NCBI RefSeq assembly: GCF_007678255.1
Contig: NZ_VEED01000001.1
Coordinates: forward strand, 62,001 to 126,000
Direction of reading: 5' to 3'
DNA: 64,000 nt
From: Bacillus sp. X1(2014)
Lineage (GTDB): Bacteria; Bacillota; Bacilli; Bacillales_B; DSM-18226
Of this stretch, positions 1 through 7,782 are shown in pieces. Below the pieces are notes generated by a model. It was not told the DNA's origin and ran no database searches. It saw only the letters and a program-made list of their open reading frames with translations. The position numbers and the translations under genes were made by a program. Position 1 is the first letter of the stretch. The number at the start of each line of letters is the position of its first letter.

Positions 1-185
1 TTTGGTTTCATCAAATTTTTTATACAGTAAGTTCTTATGAATTAACCATTATGTTTATTTTAACATATTAGTAAATGATAAAACCTGCCATTATGACCTG
101 GTGATAGTAATCACAGACATGCCTAAATGGAAGTGGTATGATTCATGAGAAGTTTCTACTAAAAATTATGAAACGGGGTTATAAA

Positions 186-1139
186 TTGAACTTTCCACAA
201 CTAAAAATAGGTCATATGATGCCTAAGGTTCCCATTATGCAAGGTGGTATGGGTGTAGGTATTTCACTTAGTAAATTGGCATCAGCCGTCGCAAATGCTG
301 GGGGAATTGGGATTATCTCAGGAACAGGGATTTCAACGGACGAATTGCGAACACATATTAGAAAGGCGAAGAGCTTGATTAAAGATGCCGGATATATTGG
401 TGTAAATGTTCTATTCGCGATGAATGACTTTGCTGAAAAAATGAAAGCTGCTCTTGAAGAGAAAGTTGATTTTATTATCTCGGGTGCTGGAATTTCTAGA
501 GATATGTATGCATGGGGAAAACAAGCAGGTATTCCGGTAATCTCAATTGTCTCATCTGCTAAATTAGCAAGAATTTCAGAAAGACTTGGTGCTGCAGCCG
601 TTGTCGTTGAAGGTTTTGAAGCAGGTGGTCACCTTGGTACCGATCGCCCAATGTTCGAAATCCTGCCAGAAGTGGTTGAAGCAGTTTCCATCCCGGTGAT
701 TGCTGCAGGAGGAATTCTGACTGGCGGAGATATTTCAAGAGCCCTTTCCCTGGGTGCATCTGGTGTCCAAATGGGGACACGCTTTGTCGCAAGCGAGGAA
801 TGTGATGCACCATTAGCATTTAAGCAAAAATATGTCGAGGCAACGAAAGAGGATTTGGTCTTAGTAAAAACGACTGTAGGACTTCAAGGCAGGGCGATTA
901 ATAATCATTTTGCAAAATTAATCAGTGGACCTGACAAATTAAAAATCGCTAAATGCATTGATTGCTTAAAAAATTGTTCTTACCGCTTTTGTACAATGGA
1001 TTCTTTATTGGTTTCAATGAATGGTGATGTCGAAAATGGACTTGTTTTTGCAGGTGCGCGAGTGGGCGAAATTCAAGATATTCTACCTGTTCAACAAATC
1101 ATCGACAAGCTTACATTAGAATACCATGATGCAATCTAG
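186..1139 (+). CDS. NAD(P)H-dependent flavin oxidoreductase (nitronate monooxygenase / FabK-like)
   Basis: TIM-barrel FMN enzyme of the nitronate monooxygenase/FabK superfamily. The N-terminal PIMQGGMGVG motif (residues 16-25), the GGHLGTDRP phosphate/FMN loop and the later AAGGI and GASGVQMGTRF strands are characteristic. The family oxidises nitronates or reduces enoyl-ACP; the sequence alone does not decide which. I chose the TTG at 186 because GGGG lies 7 nt upstream, whereas the in-frame ATG at 138 has no properly spaced ribosome binding site. A C-terminal cysteine cluster, CIDCLKNCSYRFC, is present and could bind metal or an iron-sulfur centre. Monocistronic, closed by the hairpin just downstream. 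Confidence 0.85.
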   Translation: MNFPQLKIGHMMPKVPIMQGGMGVGISLSKLASAVANAGGIGIISGTGISTDELRTHIRKAKSLIKDAGYIGVNVLFAMNDFAEKMKAALEEKVDFIISGAGISRDMYAWGKQAGIPVISIVSSAKLARISERLGAAAVVVEGFEAGGHLGTDRPMFEILPEVVEAVSIPVIAAGGILTGGDISRALSLGASGVQMGTRFVASEECDAPLAFKQKYVEATKEDLVLVKTTVGLQGRAINNHFAKLISGPDKLKIAKCIDCLKNCSYRFCTMDSLLVSMNGDVENGLVFAGARVGEIQDILPVQQIIDKLTLEYHDAI

Positions 1140-1146
1140 TTATTTA

Positions 1147-1180
1147 AAAGAGCCAACCGACTTGTTCGGTTGGCTCTTTC
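1147..1180. terminator. Intrinsic terminator between convergent genes
   Basis: Hairpin AGAGCCAACCGA / TCGGTTGGCTCT with a 5-nt loop, flanked by A and T runs; serves the oxidoreductase and probably the converging nitroreductase. Confidence 0.8.
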
Positions 1181-1188
1181 ACTTCCTG

Positions 1189-1674
1189 TTATGGTAAATT
1201 ACTTATTTTGTTCTGAATTGGTGTACGTGGTTTTGGATCTGGAATTACTTCTGGATAGCCCACTCCCAAAACGCCAATAATATCAAAGCCATCCGGAACA
1301 CGTAGGATCTCTCTGTTTTTTGGTGTAATACCAATGGAAGACCAAAAGGTCCCGACACCCTCTGCCCATGCAGCTAAATTAAAATTTTGGATAAAGCAGG
1401 CAGTTGCCATTGCGTTTTCCTCTGTCTCAACAGTGGTCGCACCTTGCTTTGATAAAATCATTAACACAACCGGTGCATTTCCAAAATTTGTTTTATGGTT
1501 TAGCTTCTCTCTCGTTTCCGTTCCAATAAAATAAATTTCCCATGGTTCTGTCATTCGGTGATTCGGTGCCATTGTGGCAGCCTCTAACCACGCAAGGATT
1601 AAATTTTGCTCAATCTCCATGGATTTGAATTTTTTTATGTTTCGGCGCGTTTTTATCGCATCTAACGTATTCAT
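1189..1674 (-). CDS. Nitroreductase family protein
   Basis: Small FMN-dependent NAD(P)H nitroreductase-fold protein (161 aa). The opening NTLDAIKTRRNIKKF, the AATMAPNHRMTEPWE segment and the C-terminal GVLGVGYPE are typical of the family; such enzymes reduce nitro, quinone or flavin substrates in the cytosol. AAGGAGG lies 9 nt before the ATG at 1674 but only 3 nt before the ATG at 1680, so the downstream start is preferred. It stands alone, convergent with the oxidoreductase. Its natural substrate cannot be read from the sequence. Confidence 0.85.
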   Translation of the reverse strand: MNTLDAIKTRRNIKKFKSMEIEQNLILAWLEAATMAPNHRMTEPWEIYFIGTETREKLNHKTNFGNAPVVLMILSKQGATTVETEENAMATACFIQNFNLAAWAEGVGTFWSSIGITPKNREILRVPDGFDIIGVLGVGYPEVIPDPKPRTPIQNKISNLP

Positions 1675-1770
1675 TTTCATTCGCCTCCTTCTATATTAGC
1701 TGCTCACTGTAATATCCTATGCAACAATTCTCAACTTTTTATTAAAAGTGATAAAAAATTCCCTTATAGC

Positions 1771-2454
1771 TTATCCTTCAAGTTTATAATAACCTCTTTT
1801 TAATCCGTTATAACAAAACCATAGTGCCTGAATAAAGAAGAATATCCCCCAGATTGGCGCCGGAATGATTCCTGTAAGCCGAGCAAGATTTGCGGCATCC
1901 CCAGCAGACTGTGGCTGTAATACGCTGATATACAAGATTTCATAAGCACTTTGAACGGAATCAACTAAAAGAATCGAAGCAATTAACAGTAATAAGTGAT
2001 CTCTAAAATTTTGACTCCCTTTAATGAGTAAGTAAAGAAAAGCAAACGCAAATGAGCACAGCCAAAACAAACCATAAGGATTCCGTACCCAAAAAATAAG
2101 ATTCAAGCCAATAAAACCTAACAATATGTCTATTAACAAATTCTGCTTTTTCTTACCAATTAATAAAAAGGACAGAAACGCCATAAATGACGCAAAAGTG
2201 TATCCACCTAGACTAGTTAAGAAGCTGCCAATCCATGTTGACTGATTACTATACGTGGCCCCTTCGGAATTCATGAATAACGATATTTTTTCGACATTCC
2301 CTCCAAAAAGAGCGATTAAAGCATGACCCGATTCATGGATAAGCGTATTGATGATTTTCACATAGTTTCCTAGGAACGGCACATGAATCAACAGAAAAGC
2401 AAACACGAGGAAAAGGAAAAACTTCGCACTGAATTTGTCTCGAACAAAGCTCAT
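1771..2454 (-). CDS. M50-family membrane metallopeptidase
   Basis: Polytopic membrane protein of the M50B type. The zinc motif HESGH is at residues 40-44 directly after the first transmembrane helix, and the second conserved block GDAANLARLTGIPAP-type (about residues 185-200) supplies the third metal ligand region. Five to six hydrophobic helices are visible. AGAGGAG is spaced 8 nt from the ATG. This PF13398-like group is found in many Bacillaceae, usually without a known substrate; no clear partner (such as an anti-sigma factor) lies beside it. Function beyond intramembrane proteolysis is unknown. Confidence 0.8.
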   Translation of the reverse strand: MSFVRDKFSAKFFLFLVFAFLLIHVPFLGNYVKIINTLIHESGHALIALFGGNVEKISLFMNSEGATYSNQSTWIGSFLTSLGGYTFASFMAFLSFLLIGKKKQNLLIDILLGFIGLNLIFWVRNPYGLFWLCSFAFAFLYLLIKGSQNFRDHLLLLIASILLVDSVQSAYEILYISVLQPQSAGDAANLARLTGIIPAPIWGIFFFIQALWFCYNGLKRGYYKLEG

Positions 2455-2537
2455 AATAAATTCTCCTCTTTGGTATTTAGTAATATCTCCATTTTAACAT
2501 CTTTTGTTAATTCTTTTGCAAAATTCAACTTTAAATC

Positions 2538-2575
2538 TAAAAAGCTAGCAATCACTCAGATTGCTAGCTCTTTTC
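2538..2575. terminator. Terminator of hrtBA (bidirectional)
   Basis: Perfect 10-bp stem AGCTAGCAAT / ATTGCTAGCT with a 7-nt loop and T-rich tails on both strands, just 3' of the ABC ATPase gene. Confidence 0.8.
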
Positions 2576-2577
2576 AT

Positions 2578-3270
2578 TTAATCTCTGTTTCCTTGCTCAA
2601 TAAGTTGTCCATCCTTCATTAAGTAAATCCGATCACATAGCGGGAGAATCTGTTCATCGTGAGTAACAATGATAGCAGATTTGTTTTGCTCCTTAACGAT
2701 TTTTGAGATTAACTCAATAATGACCATACTACGATTCGAATCTAGACTGGCTGTTGGTTCATCAGCTAAGATGATTTCAGGATCATTAATAAATGCTCTA
2801 GCAATGGCAACTCGTTGCTTTTCTCCACCCGATAACTGATGTGGATAAAATTTTGATCGTTGCTCCATCCCAACTGCAACTAACATCTCGTTAATCTTTC
2901 TTTTACTTTCCTTGGTCCACTGATTCGCCATTTTTAAAACAAGACTCAATTGCTCTTCTACCTTTAAATAAGGGACTAAGTTCGAAGTTTGGAAAATATA
3001 ACCTAGGTGATTTAATCTAATGTTCGCTTTATCAATATCGCTAAAGGTTGCAATGTCGGTGCCATTTACAATGACTTTTCCTTTATCAGGAGATTGCAAG
3101 GCACCTGCAATCGATAAAAACGTGGACTTTCCCGACCCTGAAGGACCAATGATTGCAACCACTTCGCCCGTTTTTAAACGGAAGGATAAGTTTTTCACGA
3201 TATGATTTTCTTTATCACCATCTTTAAACGATTTTTCAACCTGCTCTAAAATTAACGGTTCCATCATCAT
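2578..3270 (-). CDS. hrtA: Heme-export ABC transporter ATPase HrtA
   Basis: MacB/LolD-type ATPase (230 aa): Walker A GPSGSGKS, Q-loop, signature LSGGEKQR, Walker B IILADEPT and the switch histidine (VTHD) are all present. It begins 1 nt after the stop of the permease gene, so the two are translated together. In Staphylococcus aureus, HrtA with HrtB protects against heme toxicity and is switched on by HssRS. The assignment rests mainly on the neighbours: the sensor, regulator and permease next to it all resemble the Hss/Hrt proteins, and the order hssR-hssS-hrtB-hrtA keeps the system in one cluster. Confidence 0.85.
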   Translation of the reverse strand: MMMEPLILEQVEKSFKDGDKENHIVKNLSFRLKTGEVVAIIGPSGSGKSTFLSIAGALQSPDKGKVIVNGTDIATFSDIDKANIRLNHLGYIFQTSNLVPYLKVEEQLSLVLKMANQWTKESKRKINEMLVAVGMEQRSKFYPHQLSGGEKQRVAIARAFINDPEIILADEPTASLDSNRSMVIIELISKIVKEQNKSAIIVTHDEQILPLCDRIYLMKDGQLIEQGNRD

Positions 3271-3271
3271 A

Positions 3272-4357
3272 CTATTCTACTCTCCCCATTGCTTGAATTG
3301 GATCGGCCTTCACAATATTAAATACCGATAATAATGAGCCGAATATCGACACAAGAAATAATAACCCCGAAAATTTAGCGATATCCACCAAATCGAAAAT
3401 AAACGGGATATCATCGGGAAGTATTGACATAAAGCCCTTAGTAAAGGCAATAGCTGCAGCAATACTAACAATGGTTAACAAAATAACCTGAAAGATAGTT
3501 GATTTGACCAATTGACTCGATTTAGCACCGATGGCTTTCAAGATGCCAAACTGTGCCGTTTTTTGTATGGTCATAATATAAAAGAATGCGGCTAAAACAA
3601 AAACAGCAATCACTATTAAAAAAGATAACATCATATAAAGTGAATTTTGTTCAGCCGTATACCCAGGAATACCTTTGACCACTTGATCCTTTTCTACCCA
3701 TTCCCCATTTTTAATTAAGCTAGAAATTTTTTTTTCTAATCCTAAATCAGCTTTGTTTATGGCAATGCCGTTATATTCATTTTTGTTTAGTTTACCAGCG
3801 AGTTTCTCCCAAGTGTCAAGGGAAATAAGCGCAACTGGTGTATGGCTAAAAGTTTGATCATCAAGGAATCCAACTACCTTTAAGCTTATACCGCTTCGTG
3901 CATCTTTTACGATCATTCCAATCTTAATTGTTCCAGATAACGAGCGATCTAGTAAGACAGAATTTCCCCCGCCACTCTCTAAACTCTTTCCATCCCTTCT
4001 ATTCGGTTCTAAGAAGCTGCCAGGCTGGACGGCGATAAAGGTAACATCTAGTCTATCCTCTGAATTCACTCTAGAAATGGCTCCCATTTGAACACCAATT
4101 GGCTGAGCCTCACTTTTTGCTGTCAATTTCTCTATATCCACCGTTAAATGCGACCGATCAATGCGACCCTCTGCACTTTTTTGCAGGTAAAAAGAGTGTG
4201 CCGGCATGTTAATGATCGAAGAAGCATTATTCATCGACAAGCCATTGGCAAGTCCACTAATGACAAAAATAAGTATCGCTACAAAAAAGAGAATAAAACT
4301 GATTAACAAATATCTCACTTTAAAAAATGTCATTTCCTTAAATGGTAATGAGAACAT
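3272..4357 (-). CDS. hrtB: Heme-export ABC transporter permease HrtB
   Basis: FtsX-like permease (361 aa) with one N-terminal helix, a roughly 200-residue extracytoplasmic domain and three C-terminal helices. The stretch AFFYIMTIQKTAQFGILKAIG and the end KADPIQAMG resemble remembered S. aureus HrtB closely (FFYVMTIQK.SQIGILKAIG; KVDPIEAIG). GGGAAGG precedes the ATG by 8 nt. Its upstream region carries a direct repeat that matches the HssR operator, so expression is expected to rise on heme exposure. HrtB is thought to release heme from the membrane by a MacB-like mechanism; that mechanism is taken from the family. Confidence 0.85.
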   Translation of the reverse strand: MFSLPFKEMTFFKVRYLLISFILFFVAILIFVISGLANGLSMNNASSIINMPAHSFYLQKSAEGRIDRSHLTVDIEKLTAKSEAQPIGVQMGAISRVNSEDRLDVTFIAVQPGSFLEPNRRDGKSLESGGGNSVLLDRSLSGTIKIGMIVKDARSGISLKVVGFLDDQTFSHTPVALISLDTWEKLAGKLNKNEYNGIAINKADLGLEKKISSLIKNGEWVEKDQVVKGIPGYTAEQNSLYMMLSFLIVIAVFVLAAFFYIMTIQKTAQFGILKAIGAKSSQLVKSTIFQVILLTIVSIAAAIAFTKGFMSILPDDIPFIFDLVDIAKFSGLLFLVSIFGSLLSVFNIVKADPIQAMGRVE

Positions 4358-4402
4358 AAAAAATTCACCTTCCCTTTCATTTCACAAACAGAATACTGTT
4401 CG

Positions 4403-4422
4403 AATATGAACGGAAGATGAAC
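4403..4422 (-). promoter_or_regulatory. Probable HssR operator upstream of hrtBA
   Basis: On the minus strand the sequence reads GTTCATCTT-CC-GTTCATATT, an imperfect 9-bp direct repeat with a 2-nt spacer. This matches the HssR-binding repeat described for S. aureus hrtAB (GTTCATATT-N2-GTTCATATT). It lies 46-65 nt before the hrtB start and right after the hssS stop, giving hrtBA its own promoter inside the cluster. Confidence 0.8.
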
Positions 4423-4428
4423 GTTATT

Positions 4429-5814
4429 TTACAATTTGGGAAGGAGCACAGTAAAAGAAGTCCCTTTCCCTTCTGTGCTTTCTAAATCAATTTTTCCATG
4501 GTGCAAATTAACGATGGATTTGACGATTGATAAGCCTAATCCTGTCCCTTCGACAGACCGTGCTCTAGAGGCATCCGCCCGGTAAAAACGGTCAAAAATT
4601 CTTTCTATTTCCTTTTGACTTAATCCCACCCCTGAATCTTTAATAACCACGACAACTTCTACATCCGTTTCAGCCAATTCAATATCAATTGTACCGTTTT
4701 CACGATTATACTTAATCGCATTCGTCAGCAGATTTTCCCAGACAGAATATAACAATGCTGGGTCCCCTTTAACCGTGGCATCAGAGAGTGAGTAACTCAT
4801 CATTATTCCTTTTTCTAAGGTGCTCCATTCGCATTGATGAATAACAGCTTTGAGCTGTGCTGCAATATCTACGGGACTAACCTCCATTAAATCCTTTTTA
4901 CTTTCAATAGTGGATAGAAGTAATAGTTGTTTTGTCATCCTGGAGAGTCGGTCTACCTCGAATTGAACTACTCGTAAATATTGTTGCTCTTCTTGCTCAC
5001 TTTTGTTGCTATTTTCCAATAAGTTTAAATACCCTTTAATATTGGTTAGTGGTGATTGGATATCATGAGAAATATTAGAAATTAGTTCTTTTCTTAGCGA
5101 ATCTACTTTTGCTAATTTTTCCGTCATCCTCATAAAACTGACGGCTAAATTTCCAAGTTCATCGCTTCGAGTAATATCCAACTTGATGGAGAAATTTCCT
5201 TCCGCAATTGCTCTCGTTGCATTATTAAGCTTTCTTATTGGATTGACTAAATATTTAGTACTAATAAGAACCAATATAACGCTTAATAAAATTGAAATGA
5301 TAAGCAGCCATCCAAAAAGAATATGCATCTCGTTAAACATCAGCTTAATATCTGGCCTGATAAAAATGGCATATTCTTCACCTTTATACTGAAAAGGGAC
5401 ACCGACTGAGTTTTTTAATTCGTTTGCAAAAAATCCGGTTACAAAGGTTTTATGAGGAAAATTCCGAATCCCATGATAAACCTCGCCATCTAAAACTTTT
5501 TCTGGAATATCTGCATGTAAATTCTTTTCTCTAAACGATGAGCCAAAATAATATTTGTCCCCTTCATTATTAACCAAAAGTATTTGGTAACCAATCGACC
5601 CGATATGGTCAAAATAGTCCTGGAGACTAATCAAAGGGTGCTTACTAGCAAAGTCAGCTATTTCAAAAGCAAAATTCATGATTTTCTCATCATTTTCCTG
5701 TTTTAATGTGATCTGGTAATAAGCATTGGAAAGAAAAAAAGAAATAATTCCACTGACTACCATAATCATGATTGTAATAAAGGCGAATTTACTATATAAA
5801 GATTTCATGATCAT
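4429..5814 (-). CDS. hssS: Heme sensor histidine kinase HssS
   Basis: Class I histidine kinase (461 aa): transmembrane helices at about 10-30 and 165-187, an extracellular sensor of about 130 residues, HAMP (188-240), H-box SNISHDIQSPLT with phospho-acceptor H250, then N, G1 and G2 boxes (ENLLTNAIKYN, DSGVGL, GTGLGLSIV). The sensor segment YHGIRNFPHKTFVTGFF and the following IRPDI resemble S. aureus HssS (YHGI..KPFALFVTGFF; FMRPDI). It starts 3 nt after hssR and shares its transcript. Expected to autophosphorylate when membrane heme accumulates and pass phosphate to HssR. Confidence 0.85.
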   Translation of the reverse strand: MIMKSLYSKFAFITIMIMVVSGIISFFLSNAYYQITLKQENDEKIMNFAFEIADFASKHPLISLQDYFDHIGSIGYQILLVNNEGDKYYFGSSFREKNLHADIPEKVLDGEVYHGIRNFPHKTFVTGFFANELKNSVGVPFQYKGEEYAIFIRPDIKLMFNEMHILFGWLLIISILLSVILVLISTKYLVNPIRKLNNATRAIAEGNFSIKLDITRSDELGNLAVSFMRMTEKLAKVDSLRKELISNISHDIQSPLTNIKGYLNLLENSNKSEQEEQQYLRVVQFEVDRLSRMTKQLLLLSTIESKKDLMEVSPVDIAAQLKAVIHQCEWSTLEKGIMMSYSLSDATVKGDPALLYSVWENLLTNAIKYNRENGTIDIELAETDVEVVVVIKDSGVGLSQKEIERIFDRFYRADASRARSVEGTGLGLSIVKSIVNLHHGKIDLESTEGKGTSFTVLLPKL

Positions 5815-5817
5815 TAG

Positions 5818-6489
5818 TTAAAGAACCTCCAGGGAATATCCTACCCCTCTAATCGTTTTGATGGTAAAATCCTCGGCAATATTCGCAAACCTCTCGCGTA
5901 ACCGTTTGATATGGACATCTACAGTTCTTTCATCCCCTTCAAAATCATGACCCCATATTTTTTCAATCAAGTGACCACGGCTAAACACTTGATTAGGATG
6001 CGTAGCAAGGAAGGTTAAAAGATCAAATTCCTTTAACGGGAGCATAAAGGTCTTATTATTGATTTTAACTTCATAGCTTTTTTTATTTATGTATAAGGTA
6101 CCTACTTTAATATTCGCTTCACCAGATTTTCCATATCTTCTTAAAAGGGCATTGACCCTAAATATTAATTCTTTGGGTTCAAACGGTTTTATTAAGTAAT
6201 CATCCGTACCTGATTCAAATCCCTTTTCCTTATCTTCAATCTGGCTTTTGGCCGTTAATAAAATAATCGGAATATCATACACTTTTCGAATTTCAGTTGT
6301 TAATAGGTATCCATTCATGACTGGCATCATGATATCTACTACCGCTAAATCACAATCCTCTTTATTTAATAGTTCAAGTGCGGCTCCCCCATTTTCCGCT
6401 GAGATGGTTTTAAATCCCTCTCTCATCAGCAAACTTGTTACAAGATTGCGGATATATTCATCATCATCAACAATTAAAATTTTTTTCAT
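5818..6489 (-). CDS. hssR: Heme response regulator HssR
   Basis: OmpR/PhoB-type regulator (223 aa) with receiver (VDDDEYIRN; phospho-acceptor D52 in VVDIMMP; conserved K in LIKPFEPKEL) and winged-helix output domain. The segments GTDDYLIKPFEPKELIFR and EKIWGHDFEGDERTVDVHIK are nearly those of S. aureus HssR. First gene of the hss-hrt cluster. Its predicted target, the GTTCAT direct repeat, sits 2 kb away before hrtB. There is no comparable repeat in the 160 nt before hssR, so autoregulation through the same site is not suggested. Confidence 0.85.
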   Translation of the reverse strand: MKKILIVDDDEYIRNLVTSLLMREGFKTISAENGGAALELLNKEDCDLAVVDIMMPVMNGYLLTTEIRKVYDIPIILLTAKSQIEDKEKGFESGTDDYLIKPFEPKELIFRVNALLRRYGKSGEANIKVGTLYINKKSYEVKINNKTFMLPLKEFDLLTFLATHPNQVFSRGHLIEKIWGHDFEGDERTVDVHIKRLRERFANIAEDFTIKTIRGVGYSLEVL

Positions 6490-6573
6490 CTCATCACCTG
6501 CTTACTCAAAGTGCTATTTTCCTTACCTCATTGTACTTAAAGGCTCTCTAATTGGAAAGAAGTAAAATGGAAC

Positions 6574-6617
6574 TTGATTAGACAAAGAAACAACTTTTAT
6601 GTTACCATTAAGTTGTT
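6574..6617 (+). promoter_or_regulatory. Promoter and inverted repeat upstream of the OpuC-type operon
   Basis: TTGATT (6574-6579), an 18-nt spacer and TATGTT (6598-6603) form a plausible sigma-A promoter. An inverted repeat AACAACTT-N13-AAGTTGTT (6589-6596 and 6610-6617) straddles the -10 element, a position expected of an operator. Which regulator binds it is not known; the BusR-like protein encoded downstream is the obvious candidate. Confidence 0.5.
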
Positions 6618-6657
6618 GCATTTAATCAGCACCTAGTTTTAACAAGGAGGAATGAAA

Positions 6658-7782
6658 TTGATAGAGTTTAAAAACATTGTGAAAAAGTATCGAACCAAAA
6701 CCATTATTAAGCCTTTCTCATTGGAAATTGAGGCTGGTCAATTGGTTGTTTTTATCGGACCCAGCGGCTGTGGGAAAACGACTTTACTGAAAATGATTAA
6801 TAAATTAATTCAGCCAACCTCAGGGAAAATTTTTGTCAATGGGACAGATATCTCGACGATGAATCCAATTGAACTGCGTCGAAATATTGGTTATGTCATC
6901 CAAAATACTGGTTTATTTCCACATATGTCTATTAAAGAAAATTTAGAGTTAATTCCAAAACTTAAAGGGGAAGATCCTGCTGCGATTGCCACTAAAACGG
7001 GCGAACTGCTTGAATTAGTCGGTTTAGACCCTAAAGAATACTTGCATCGGTATCCCAAAGAATTGAGCGGCGGCCAGCAGCAAAGAATTGGCGTCGCAAG
7101 AGCTTTCTCAACCAACTCCGATATCATTTTAATGGATGAACCATTTAGCGCATTAGACCCTGTCACAAGAAGTTCCCTACAAGATGAACTCTTCCAGATG
7201 CAAAAAGAATTAAACAAGACGATTATCTTTGTCACCCATGATATGGATGAAGCTATTAAAATAGCAGATAAAATTTGTATTTTAAAAGACGGGGATATTC
7301 TCCAATATGATACACCTGAAAACATTCTTAAAAATCCTGCCAATGACTTTGTTGAAGACTTTATTGGCAAAAGACGGGTTTGGAACAATCCAGAATTATT
7401 AATGGCTGAGGATATTATGATCCCCAATCCTGTTAAAATCACCTCAATGCGAACGGTGCTTCAGGCAATTGAAATAATGAAGGACCAAAAAGTCGATAGC
7501 CTAATGGTTACAGATAAAAATAATGTCCTTAAAGGTTTAGTGACATTAAAGGGCATCCAACTGCTCAATCGAACTATCTCAATCGATCAGGTAATGGAAC
7601 AAAATGTTCTTTCGGTTTCACAGGATGCCAATTTGATATCAGTTTTAGCAACAATGAATGAGCACAAAATTGGTTATGTCCCTGTTGTGAACAGTCATAA
7701 CCAGCTGATTGGACTTATTACTAGAAGCAGCATTCTTTCTGCATTAAGCAGCCAGTTAATCGATTTGGAGGTGGCCTTTTAA
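6658..7782 (+). CDS. OpuC-type osmolyte ABC transporter ATPase with CBS domains
   Basis: ATPase (374 aa) of the glycine betaine/carnitine/choline importer family. Walker A GPSGCGKTT, signature LSGGQQQR, Walker B IILMDEPF and switch loop VTHDMDEA are followed by two CBS domains (about 250-370; AEDIMIPNPV... and VMEQNVLSVSQD...), which in OpuA/OpuC relatives sense ionic strength or cyclic di-AMP. AAGGAGG lies 7 nt before TTG 6658 but only 1 nt before ATG 6652, so the TTG start is preferred. The stop overlaps the permease start by 1 nt. The substrate could be betaine, choline, carnitine or, as in EgtUV, ergothioneine. Confidence 0.85.
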   Translation: MIEFKNIVKKYRTKTIIKPFSLEIEAGQLVVFIGPSGCGKTTLLKMINKLIQPTSGKIFVNGTDISTMNPIELRRNIGYVIQNTGLFPHMSIKENLELIPKLKGEDPAAIATKTGELLELVGLDPKEYLHRYPKELSGGQQQRIGVARAFSTNSDIILMDEPFSALDPVTRSSLQDELFQMQKELNKTIIFVTHDMDEAIKIADKICILKDGDILQYDTPENILKNPANDFVEDFIGKRRVWNNPELLMAEDIMIPNPVKITSMRTVLQAIEIMKDQKVDSLMVTDKNNVLKGLVTLKGIQLLNRTISIDQVMEQNVLSVSQDANLISVLATMNEHKIGYVPVVNSHNQLIGLITRSSILSALSSQLIDLEVAF

